59,155 nucleotides of DNA from NCBI GenBank assembly GCA_017520505.1, contig JAFXFN010000030.1:1-59155 (forward strand), given 5' to 3'. Of this stretch, positions 15,774 to 22,403 are shown one piece after another. This DNA comes from Clostridia bacterium. GTDB lineage: Bacteria; Bacillota; Clostridia; Oscillospirales; CAG-272. The first letter of the stretch is position 1; each line of letters opens with the position of its first letter. The notes under the pieces are model-generated. The model was given only the letters and a program-made list of their open reading frames with translations, was not told where the DNA came from and made no database searches. The position numbers and the translations under genes are program-made.

Positions 15774-16334
15774 ATGAGAGAAAAGTTACTTACAGTTCCT
15801 AATATTATAACAGCATTCAGACTTATCGGCTCTCTTGTTTTGCTGTTATTTATACCAACGTATTCAACTGCGTTTTTTATTATTTATACTTTGTGCGGTA
15901 TCAGTGATGTTGTTGACGGAACGATAGCGAGAATTACAAAAAGCACTACTGAATTCGGCGCAAAGCTTGACAGCATTGCGGATCTGTTGTTTTATTCCGT
16001 GCTGTTTTTCTGTATTTTTCCCGATTTGCTTGAAAAGCTTCCGCTGTATGTGTGGATAATGGGATTTACGGCACTGTTCATAAGATTGGCATCTTATTTG
16101 ACAGCGGCGATAAAACACCGCCGTTTTGCATCTGTTCACACGTATATGAACAAGCTGACGGGCGTTGTTGTGTTTTCTGTTCCGTATTTTGTTATCACAA
16201 AATTTATCGTACAGGCTTGTTTTGTGCTCGGTATAATATCAATTACAGCCGCTATTGAGGAATTTATAATGCATATTACCTCGGAAAAATACAATCCAAA
16301 TAAAAAAACACTTTTGCCCTTGAAGCAAAAGTAA
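15774..16334 (+). CDS. CDP-alcohol phosphatidyltransferase family protein
   Basis: 186 residues with about six membrane helices. The catalytic motif D-x2-D-G-x2-A-R-x8-G-x3-D-x3-D is complete at about residues 44-67 (SDVVDGTIAR then FGAKLDSIAD). The enzyme transfers a CDP-linked phosphatidyl group to an alcohol acceptor, such as glycerol-3-phosphate, in the membrane. The sequence starts MREKLLTVPNIITAFRL, as in PgsA-like enzymes. However, at 186 residues and with a divergent C-terminus it may use another acceptor (for example inositol phosphate or a second synthase class). It follows the small membrane protein by 14 bases and precedes a GH43 gene by 17. Confidence 0.88.
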   Translation: MREKLLTVPNIITAFRLIGSLVLLLFIPTYSTAFFIIYTLCGISDVVDGTIARITKSTTEFGAKLDSIADLLFYSVLFFCIFPDLLEKLPLYVWIMGFTALFIRLASYLTAAIKHRRFASVHTYMNKLTGVVVFSVPYFVITKFIVQACFVLGIISITAAIEEFIMHITSEKYNPNKKTLLPLKQK

Positions 16335-16351
16335 AGATAAAGGAGAAAAAA

Positions 16352-17233
16352 ATGAAACTTTCAGAGATACATATCCGAGATCCGTATATATTTGCGGAAG
16401 ACGGCGTTTATTATCTTTACGGTACAAGAATAGGTGTTAACGGTGTGCCGAAGCCTTGCACGGGTCTTGACGTTTATACGAGCCGCGACCTCGAGGATTG
16501 GAGCGAGCCTTACGAATGCTTCACGCGCCCCGATGATTTCTGGGCAAATTGGGACTTCTTTGCTCCCGAGGTACATAAGTACAAGGGCAAATATTATATG
16601 TTCGCAAGCTTCAGATCGGCAACGCATAACAGAGCATCACACATCCTCGTTGCTGACAGCCCTATGGGTAAATTTTTGCCCATCGTTCCCGAAGCGATAA
16701 CGCCCGAGGACAGAGTATGCCTTGATGCAACATTCTATGTTGATGAAAACGGCACACCATATACGGTTTTTGTTCACGAATGGACACAGATACATGACGG
16801 CTCTATGTGTGCTTTACAGCTTACTGATGACCTTAAATACGGTGTTGGTGAGCCTGTTACGCTTTTCCACGCAGGGGAAGCAGAATGGAAGTACGGTATT
16901 GAAAACGGTGAAAACTACGTTACAGACGGACCGTTTCTCAGAAAGAACAAGGCCGGCAAGCTCACAATGATCTGGTCAGGCTTTACCGATCACTGCTTCT
17001 ACGTAGAGGCAACAGCTGTAAGCGACAGCGGAAGCATTATGGGTCCCTGGCGTCAGGTAAAAGAGCCTATATTCAAGGATGACGGCGGTCACGGAATGAT
17101 ATTTGAAGGCTTTGACGGTAAGCTCTATATGGTTATTCACACACCTAATGTCCGTCCCCGTGAAAGAGCCGTTATCTTCGAAATTGAGGAAACAGAGGAT
17201 TCCTACAGAATCATCTCCGTGGCACACAAATAA
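16352..17233 (+). CDS. GH43 family glycoside hydrolase
   Basis: 293 residues, no signal peptide, so it acts in the cytoplasm. It is a five-bladed propeller of family 43: RDPYIF with the general base D10, FFAPEV at the second blade, D125 in CLDATFYVDENG as the pKa-modulating Asp, and the third motif TDGPFLRKN. In most GH43 enzymes the third motif is EGP, with Glu as general acid; here it is Asp192. Some uncharacterised GH43 subfamilies may share this, so activity is possible but altered. The family cleaves arabinosides, xylosides or galactosides. GGAGAAAAAA precedes the ATG. A bidirectional terminator follows. Confidence 0.83.
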   Translation: MKLSEIHIRDPYIFAEDGVYYLYGTRIGVNGVPKPCTGLDVYTSRDLEDWSEPYECFTRPDDFWANWDFFAPEVHKYKGKYYMFASFRSATHNRASHILVADSPMGKFLPIVPEAITPEDRVCLDATFYVDENGTPYTVFVHEWTQIHDGSMCALQLTDDLKYGVGEPVTLFHAGEAEWKYGIENGENYVTDGPFLRKNKAGKLTMIWSGFTDHCFYVEATAVSDSGSIMGPWRQVKEPIFKDDGGHGMIFEGFDGKLYMVIHTPNVRPRERAVIFEIEETEDSYRIISVAHK

Positions 17234-17276
17234 GATAAGCGTTTAAGCTAATACAGCGTAAAAATTGATAAGCAAA

Positions 17277-17315
17277 AAGGATGCAGGTATAATGCCTGCA
17301 TCCTTAATTGTTTTC
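17277..17315. terminator. bidirectional terminator between GH43 and the sigma/membrane-protein module
   Basis: AAGGATGCAGG (17277-17287), loop TATAATG, CCTGCATCCTT (17295-17305). On the minus strand it is followed by TTTGC; on the plus strand by AATTGTTTT. The stop codon of the ancestral (frameshifted) minus-strand frame, 17304-17306, lies in its stem. Confidence 0.85.
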
Positions 17316-17388
17316 AGATAAGACTTTGTATTTGTCTATAAATTTTTCAAGTCCGAATGTAAGAAGCCATTCATCTGACGGATCTAAG

Positions 17389-18654
17389 TTACTTATTTTT
17401 GTGATAATCCCATTGACTGTTAAAATACTCTTTATAACCGCTGACTTCTATGGCGGCAACGTAAGTTTTGGCATAAATCGTATTTCCGTTTTCTGCTTTA
17501 CCGATGTTTTTATAAAAAGTGTAAAACGGTATTCCTGAAGCTGTATCATCTGTTTTATTGCTATTATTGAAGACGTATTCAATATCAACGAAGTCATAGT
17601 CATCAAAAGCTATCTTTTTCTGGCTCTTTTGGCATAACTTGCAAATATGACCGCCGAATACGTAACCGTTATATAACAAAGCTTCCGCATCCTGTAGTGA
17701 TATTCTTTTTGTTTTTGTATAATGAGTATACATATCAGTCATTTCGACTCGCCTTTTAACATAGTAAATGGTAGTGTCGTCTAATATACTGTTATTTTCA
17801 TCTTCCTGCGAAGTATAGTATTCTATACATATAAAATCCGTAAGCGGTATGTATCTGGAATTATTTAAAGGGTGTGCGTTGTTATCATAAAAATAAACGT
17901 ATATACTTCTTGCGCCGTATTCGTAATCTGAATCAAAATGTCTGCTTATTTTTATATCGGGAAAGTCCACACCGAAAATATCGAACAATACATTTTTTGT
18001 TGATTGAATATAAGCTTTGATTTCTTCGTCGGTTAAGCTTTGGTCTATTTGAATCGTTTCTCCGTTCAAAATGACTTTTTTCTCATCCATAAAAAATATA
18101 TAACTTGTTTCGCTTTGCGATGCACTCAAATAATAGTGACCGATATCAAAACTTATATCAATATCCGTTTTATTCTCTCGGATATTCAATTCTGAAGCAG
18201 ATGCGCCAAGCGAATTTTCCAATTTCGGCAGAAATGCTTCAATTAAACTTTGAAACTCATCTTTATTCAATTCTGTTTTTAGGTCATTATATTTATACAA
18301 GTCAATATATTCATCATTTGGTATATCTCCGATATATAAATATTCGCTTTTAGGAGCATATACCTTTGTATAAGCGTTTGTAGAGGCATCCAGGGTACCC
18401 AAAGATGCACACAAGTTTGAAATTTCCTCCGCACTATATAGAGCATTTTCCCAGTTGGGAACGGGCGGCGAATCATTCTTGAAAATTACCGTACCTATTA
18501 TCAAAGCGAAGCAAGCTGCAATAGCACCTAAGCGCAACCGTATTCTTTTGAGTTTTTTGTTTTTTTGTCTGAGTCTATCCTTTTGCTCAACATATTTTTC
18601 AACAAGCTCGGAATCAAGATGATTCAGACCTTCGCTCCATTCATTCTTTTTCAT
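17389..18654 (-). pseudogene. membrane protein partnered with an ECF sigma factor; 3' end frameshifted
   Basis: The frame encodes 421 residues. A cytoplasmic segment (1-40, WSEGLNHLDSELVEKY) is followed by one transmembrane helix (about 42-60, RLGAIAACFALIIG) and a large extracytoplasmic region with no family I recognise. The start overlaps the sigma gene stop by ATGA, which is typical for a sigma factor and its membrane anti-sigma. The 3' end is broken. After VSGYK the frame reads EYFNSQWDYHKNK and stops. The +1 frame instead continues with SILTVNGIITKISNLDP and then a Leu/Phe-rich helix ending KVLSENN at stop 17304-17306, right inside the terminator. One extra A in the AAA at 17431-17433 (minus strand) explains this. 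It is either a recent mutation, a sequencing error or a programmed shift. The gene is probably functional in close relatives. Confidence 0.7.
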
Positions 18655-19247
18655 ATCGAATACCCCTCACTCTCAAGTTTTTCTTTCAAAGCATTTCTGA
18701 TGGCGGCGAGCTCCTTGTTTACCATTGAGCGGCTTAAACCTATATCATTTGCGATCGTATCAATGGGATCGGCTACATAGTAGCGGCTCATGAATATGAA
18801 CTGTTTGCGTGTACAGAGCGAGTTGACAAAATCACTGATGATATGTCCGAGCCTATAAGCATCGAAATCTTCACTAACATCCCCGTCTCCGACTACAAAA
18901 TCTTCGAGTTCGGAAAGTGATGCTGTCATTTCGGAAGGGATCATTTTCTGTCTTGATTTGCTGTGATAACGTTTGAGGGCAATTCTTCTTGTGATCGTTG
19001 TCAGAAATGCTTTGAGTACATTAGGTCTTGACGGCGGCATAGCGTTCCAAGCACCAAGATACGTATCGTTCAAGCATTCCTCGCAGTCGAGTCTGTCGCA
19101 AATAACATTGTAAGCGACTGAAAACAGATATTTATTGTATTTTAAGGCGGTTTCCTCAATTGCTTTTTCGTCGCGTTTCCAATAAAGTTCAACGATTTTT
19201 TCATCTTCCAGAGGTGCTCTTTCCGTTTGCTTTATTTGAAGTCCCAT
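18651..19247 (-). CDS. ECF-type RNA polymerase sigma factor
   Basis: 198 residues from ATG 19247, chosen because AAGGAGG lies about 7 bases upstream and because it aligns with the start of the paralogue at 21648; the upstream in-frame ATG 19286 is weaker. Region 2 (about 15-85) has DCEECLNDTYLGAWN and the helix AFLTTITRRIALKRY. Region 4 (about 140-195) has RKQFIFMSRYYVADPIDTIA and the helix-turn-helix LSRSMVNKELAAIRNAL. It directs RNA polymerase to a small promoter set, probably in response to an envelope signal passed by the membrane protein encoded downstream with an ATGA overlap. About half the residues look identical to the 21058 paralogue. Confidence 0.9.
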   Translation of the reverse strand: MGLQIKQTERAPLEDEKIVELYWKRDEKAIEETALKYNKYLFSVAYNVICDRLDCEECLNDTYLGAWNAMPPSRPNVLKAFLTTITRRIALKRYHSKSRQKMIPSEMTASLSELEDFVVGDGDVSEDFDAYRLGHIISDFVNSLCTRKQFIFMSRYYVADPIDTIANDIGLSRSMVNKELAAIRNALKEKLESEGYSI

Positions 19248-19279
19248 AACTTTCCTCCTTCCTTGAATTTTTGAAAGGT

Positions 19280-19291
19280 CCTTCATAAATA
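19280..19291 (-). promoter_or_regulatory. 12-base element shared upstream of both sigma genes
   Basis: Minus strand TATTTATGAAGG, identical to 21675-21686 upstream of the second sigma gene. It sits 33 bases before the first sigma start and 27 before the second. It may be a leader or regulatory site, or a relic of the duplication. Confidence 0.35.
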
Positions 19292-19379
19292 ATAGTACCG
19301 AAAAAAATGATAGTGTGTAATTATTTTTAAAAGTTTTTTGTATTATATCATAAAATTTTGCTTTATGTGTGAATACAAA

Positions 19380-19410
19380 AGAAAGGCGAGCGTTTTTTGC
19401 TCACCTTTCT
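19380..19410 (-). terminator. terminator of the second sigma/membrane-protein module
   Basis: AGAAAGG-c-GAGC (19380-19391), 7-base loop, GCTC-a-CCTTTCT (19399-19410). On the minus strand it is followed by TTTTGTATT. It lies 13 bases beyond the stop at 19424. Confidence 0.8.
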
Positions 19411-19423
19411 GAAATGTCATTTA

Positions 19424-21061
19424 TCACATAGGCATTAATATACCTAATCCGTATTCACCTGTATACACGTTTCGTTCTCCTAAAAGCTCTATAAGATCGT
19501 CTCTTGATATTTTTGCAGCACTTTCCGAACTCATATCGTACAGTACATAATTATCGTCATAATACTGAACGTAATAATCGCCCTCTTCCATATACCTCCA
19601 GGCAGTTTTTATAACGCCGTACAATTTACCGTCAACTTTCGCGTACCATGCATAAAGATTCAGACACAAAAGCGTTTTTCCTTCAGGATCGGTGTGTGGC
19701 GGAATCGGTAATTTTTCTGCATATTCCTTTGCTTTTTCGGAAAGATGTGCGGAGATATTCACCATCTTTGCCATATCATCTTTGGTATAACGAGTTTCCG
19801 AATATGTTACTTCCTCGGTGTGAAGGTCTATGGAGATGGTTTCTTCGGTTTGACAGCCGTTTATAAAACGTCTGAAAAGAATCCTGCTGTTTGCGTAATA
19901 GGTCTGGGAAAAAACTCCGTTTGCAAACGGCTTTACGTACTCAAGCACATCTTTTGCAGCTTGGGTTTTAAAATCAAGTGCTGATATGCAGTGAGTGTAG
20001 GGAGCGATGTAATTGTAACCTGAAAACTGTTTTTTGATTTTGGAAATAACGTCACTTTCCGAATCTCCGCGTGCTACAACAAGGTCGCTGTCTTCCGGAT
20101 TATCAAGCATATGACGTGCGAACTGATAACCGTATATCCAATTTTCGTTTTGCCACAAACTTTCATCAAATATGCCATCTGTGAAAGCAATGATGTTTCC
20201 GAGCTCCGGATGATCTTGATAATCTCTGAATAACGGTAACTCAAAAGATTCCATTTGATTTTGAGTTGCATTTTTCAAAACGTAATTTTCAACCCCTTGC
20301 TGATACATAGATATAAAAAGGGAATCGTATACGGACATATCAACGTAAACATAATCTCTGATTAAATAAAGAAAATACTTCGGTACATTTTCGCCGTATA
20401 TGATATCGATGGTTTCCATTTGTATCAAACGATATGGAGTAGGGGAATATTCTGAGCTTACGTCAAGCTTATGGTATTTATCGGGATGATTCTTAACAAC
20501 CCTTGCTTTAACGGTAATGCATTTATCGAATTGAAATCTCGGCGGTGCCGAGTCAGGTGATCCGCCTGATATAGAAAGTGATGATCCCACTATGAATTCA
20601 GAATTGTTACCGTTTAACTTGTCGGGAGATACCGTAGCATCGAATATAATAGGGGGTGGGTCATTATCAGGCGGTGTAATAATAGAAGGGACATCAGTAG
20701 TATCGGGATTCGGAAAGAGATCAGTTTCTTCTCCTTGCGAAGGAATGTCAGTAGTATCGGAATTCGTGAAGACATCCGTTTCTTCTTGTGAAGGTGGAAG
20801 AGTATCTATTGATGAGTCAGCGCTCGCACCTGTATCAGCTATCGGAGGACCACTTGGTTTATCTTCTCGGAACATCGGTACAATAAGGATAGTGCTTATA
20901 ATCAGAGCGAAGCAAGCGGAAATAGCACCCAAACGAAGCCATCTGGCTTTTGTTTTCGATTTGTTTACTTTCTTTTGAAGTTTATTATCCATAGAAATAA
21001 AGCGTTCCACAATGTCGGGATCAATGCTTGTTACACCGTTTAAAAAAACATTTTCTTTCAT
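19424..21061 (-). CDS. membrane protein partnered with an ECF sigma factor (second copy)
   Basis: 545 residues. The cytoplasmic N-terminus (1-45, GVTSIDPDIVERFISMDNKLQKK) and transmembrane helix (about 46-66, RLGAISACFALIIS) are clearly homologous to those of the 17389 protein. The extracytoplasmic part is longer: a Thr/Pro/Ser/Asp-rich stalk (about 75-130) and a globular region (150-545) with no family I recognise, containing YGENVPKYFLYLI and repeated Tyr-rich strands near the end. ATG overlaps the sigma stop by ATGA. I infer a membrane anti-sigma or co-sensor: the short cytoplasmic segment would hold the sigma factor and the outer domain would read the envelope. No zinc-binding anti-sigma motif is visible. 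Confidence 0.78.
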   Translation of the reverse strand: MKENVFLNGVTSIDPDIVERFISMDNKLQKKVNKSKTKARWLRLGAISACFALIISTILIVPMFREDKPSGPPIADTGASADSSIDTLPPSQEETDVFTNSDTTDIPSQGEETDLFPNPDTTDVPSIITPPDNDPPPIIFDATVSPDKLNGNNSEFIVGSSLSISGGSPDSAPPRFQFDKCITVKARVVKNHPDKYHKLDVSSEYSPTPYRLIQMETIDIIYGENVPKYFLYLIRDYVYVDMSVYDSLFISMYQQGVENYVLKNATQNQMESFELPLFRDYQDHPELGNIIAFTDGIFDESLWQNENWIYGYQFARHMLDNPEDSDLVVARGDSESDVISKIKKQFSGYNYIAPYTHCISALDFKTQAAKDVLEYVKPFANGVFSQTYYANSRILFRRFINGCQTEETISIDLHTEEVTYSETRYTKDDMAKMVNISAHLSEKAKEYAEKLPIPPHTDPEGKTLLCLNLYAWYAKVDGKLYGVIKTAWRYMEEGDYYVQYYDDNYVLYDMSSESAAKISRDDLIELLGERNVYTGEYGLGILMPM

Positions 21062-21648
21062 ACTGTATAGCCCTCCTCTTTAAGTTTTTCTTTCAGCTGT
21101 TTTTTGATTGATGCAATTTCTTTGTTGACTGTCGATTCACTGCACCCAAGTAATTTTGAAATCTCATTTATCGGGCGGAATATATAATACCTGCTCATGA
21201 ATATGTACATTTTGCGTTGTGATAAAGAACGTACAAAATCACTTATCACACGTCCAAGCTCGTTTGCATCTACTGATGAAAAAGTGTCGTCTCTGCTTGA
21301 TATGAAGTCCTCTATTTCAGATAACGACACGGTAAATTCGGAAGATATCCGCTTTTGTCTTGTTTTTGTTTTATATAAATCGATTGCCGTCCGCCTCATG
21401 ATGGCGGCAAGAAATGCTTGAAGAAGGGAAGGTCTTGCGGGTGGAATTGAGTTCCACGTGTCTTTATACGTATCGTTAAGACATTCCTCACAGTCGCAAG
21501 CATCGTGAACTATGTTATATGCTATTGAAAGTAAGAAATTTCTATATTTTATATCGGTTTGTGTTATGGCTTGCTCATCACGCTTGAAGTACAGTTCGAT
21601 TATTTTTTCATCGCTCATTATGGCTCTTTGTGCATTTTGAAGCTCCAT
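21058..21648 (-). CDS. ECF-type RNA polymerase sigma factor (second copy)
   Basis: 196 residues. ATG 21648 has a perfect AAAAGGAGG site. Region 2 has DCEECLNDTYKDTWNSIPPARP. Region 4 has RKMYIFMSRYYIFRPINEIS and the helix-turn-helix GCSESTVNKEIASIKKQLK. It is the tandem paralogue of the sigma gene at 18651: the same domain lengths, the same IFMSRYY motif and the same ATGA-coupled membrane protein. This fits duplication of a complete sigma/anti-sigma module followed by divergence of the outer domain. Target promoters are unknown. Confidence 0.9.
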   Translation of the reverse strand: MELQNAQRAIMSDEKIIELYFKRDEQAITQTDIKYRNFLLSIAYNIVHDACDCEECLNDTYKDTWNSIPPARPSLLQAFLAAIMRRTAIDLYKTKTRQKRISSEFTVSLSEIEDFISSRDDTFSSVDANELGRVISDFVRSLSQRKMYIFMSRYYIFRPINEISKLLGCSESTVNKEIASIKKQLKEKLKEEGYTV

Positions 21649-21674
21649 ATTGCACCTCCTTTTGTAATTTTATC

Positions 21675-21686
21675 CCTTCATAAATA
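21675..21686 (-). promoter_or_regulatory. 12-base element shared upstream of both sigma genes (second copy)
   Basis: Minus strand TATTTATGAAGG, identical to 19280-19291. Here ATG AAG GGA TAA would be a four-codon reading frame, so the element is not the sigma start. Confidence 0.35.
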
Positions 21687-21775
21687 CAGTCGACAAAATT
21701 CATAAAAACTGTAAAAACTATTATAACATATTTTCAAATATTTTTGTTGAAATACAAAAATAAGTACCACAAAAA

Positions 21776-21802
21776 GGTGTTCTAAAGTCTATGTATCAAA
21801 AT
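21776..21802 (+). repeat. 27-base direct repeat, copy 1
   Basis: Begins GGTGTTCTAAAG and ends TATGTATCAAAAT; 24 of 27 bases match 22177-22203. Each copy sits just beyond one terminator hairpin of the tRNA-linked array. Confidence 0.75.
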
Positions 21803-21803
21803 A

Positions 21804-21829
21804 AAAAAGTCCTCAAATAAGGACTTTTT
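21804..21829 (-). terminator. terminator-like hairpin 3 of the tRNA-linked array
   Basis: AAAAAGTCCT (21804-21813), 6-base loop, AGGACTTTTT (21820-21829). It follows, on the minus strand, a degenerate tRNA 3' end. Confidence 0.7.
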
Positions 21830-21835
21830 GTTTTT

Positions 21836-21860
21836 GGGAAATCTGAACCTCGCGTGTTGT
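21836..21860 (-). pseudogene. degenerate tRNA-3'-end-like repeat (copy 3)
   Basis: GGGAAATCTGAACCTCGCG followed by TGTTGT matches the sequence at 22091-22113 (GGGATCTGAACCTTGCG, TGTTGT) with one inserted base and one change. It lacks the ACCCGT acceptor part and CCA, so it is further decayed than copy 2. Confidence 0.55.
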
Positions 21861-21872
21861 AATACAAATTAA

Positions 21873-22029
21873 ATCCTGCTTTGCAGGATGAAATCCAAAC
21901 AAGTTTGGATGAAATCTTCAGCCTGTGGCTTCAGATGAAATAAAATCCGCCTCTCCAAAACCTTGCGAAGCAAGATTTCATCGCGCAGCGATTTCATCCA
22001 CGACAGTGGATTTATTCCGCAGAAGGCGG
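21873..22029. repeat. array of small palindromes bracketed by GAAAT/ATTTC
   Basis: Successive hairpins: ATCCTGC-ttt-GCAGGAT (21873-21889), ATCCAAAC-aa-GTTTGGAT (21893-21910) and ATCTtcAGCC-tgt-GGCTtcAGAT (21914-21936). Then AAATCCGCC (about 21943) pairs with GGCGGATTT (ends about 22033) around three inner hairpins: TTGC-gaa-GCAA, CGC-gca-GCG and ATCCAC-gaca-GTGGAT. They are separated by GAAAT or ATTTCAT. No protein frame fits. The arrangement looks like a structured repeat or a non-coding RNA. Confidence 0.75.
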
Positions 22030-22037
22030 ATTTAGTT

Positions 22038-22077
22038 GAAAAAGACTCAGAATTGTATCCAATCCTGAGTCTTTTTC
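22038..22077 (-). terminator. terminator-like hairpin 2 of the tRNA-linked array
   Basis: GAAAAAGACTCAG (22038-22050) and CTGAGTCTTTTTC (22065-22077), 13 perfect pairs, with a smaller ATTG/CAAT pair inside the loop. On the minus strand it follows directly after the CCA of the tRNA-like remnant. Confidence 0.8.
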
Positions 22078-22113
22078 TGGTGACCCGTAGGGGATCTGAA
22101 CCTTGCGTGTTGT
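22078..22113 (-). pseudogene. tRNA 3'-end remnant with CCA (copy 2)
   Basis: TGGTGACCCGTAGGGGA at 22078-22094 repeats exactly the 3' end (CCA, acceptor strand, start of the T arm) of the real tRNA at 22239-22255. After that the sequence diverges to TCTGAACCTTGCG and has no cloverleaf. GCGTGTTGT (22105-22113) pairs with ACAACACGC (22145-22153). It is either an attachment-site remnant or a decayed tandem tRNA copy. Confidence 0.7.
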
Positions 22114-22154
22114 AGAGTCCGAGCAAACAGATGTTATTTTACTGACAACACGCC

Positions 22155-22173
22155 GCAAATTCTGCGAATTTGC
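22155..22173. repeat. perfect palindrome in the tRNA-linked array
   Basis: GCAAATTC-tgc-GAATTTGC, eight pairs around three bases. Confidence 0.6.
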
Positions 22174-22176
22174 AGA

Positions 22177-22203
22177 GGTGTTCGATAGACTATGTATCAA
22201 AAT
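22177..22203 (+). repeat. 27-base direct repeat, copy 2
   Basis: Begins GGTGTTCGATAG and ends TATGTATCAAAAT; pairs with 21776-21802 at 401-base spacing, one copy beyond each outer terminator of the array. Confidence 0.75.
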
Positions 22204-22237
22204 CAATAAAGAGCCCTCAAATGAGGACTCTTTATTG
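22204..22237 (-). terminator. terminator of tRNA-Glu
   Basis: CAATAAAGAG-c-CCTC (22204-22218), loop AAAT, GAGG-a-CTCTTTATTG (22223-22237). On the minus strand it begins right after the encoded CCA of the tRNA and ends in a T-containing stretch. Confidence 0.82.
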
Positions 22238-22238
22238 A

Positions 22239-22313
22239 TGGTGACCCGTAGGGGAATCGAACCCCTGTCGCCGCCGTGAGAGGGCGGAGTCTTAACCGCT
22301 TGACCAACGGGCC
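22239..22313 (-). tRNA. tRNA-Glu (anticodon CTC), CCA encoded
   Basis: Minus strand, 75 bases including CCA. Acceptor GGCCCGT pairs with ACGGGTC (one G-T pair), discriminator A, then CCA. The anticodon stem CCGCC/GGCGG holds loop CTCTCAC, giving anticodon CTC (Glu, GAG codons). The D-arm region TTGGTCAAGCGGTTAAGAC and the T arm AGGGGTTCGATTCCCCT are canonical. It has its own promoter (22327-22355) and terminator (22204-22237). The 3' end is partly duplicated downstream at 22078. Confidence 0.95.
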
Positions 22314-22326
22314 GTCAACATCAAGC

Positions 22327-22355
22327 AGTATACCACAAAACTTGAAAAAATGCAA
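22327..22355 (-). promoter_or_regulatory. promoter of tRNA-Glu
   Basis: Minus strand TTGCAT (complement of 22350-22355), 17-base spacer, TATACT (complement of 22327-22332), 13 bases before the mature 5' end. Confidence 0.82.
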
Positions 22356-22403
22356 TACCTTTTTTCAAAATAATTTAATTTTTTTATATTTTTTTATTTT
22401 CGG

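Noticed and set aside
21873..22029. CRISPR-like array
   Set aside because: The palindromes differ in sequence, the spacing is under 10 bases, and there is no constant repeat or cas gene.
21869..22126. 85-residue minus-strand frame across the palindrome array
   Set aside because: It is made of palindromes and tRNA-like sequence, has no ribosome binding site, and gives residues with no protein-like pattern.
22078..22240. Complete second tRNA gene
   Set aside because: Only the 3' end matches; no acceptor 5' strand, D arm or anticodon arm can be folded.
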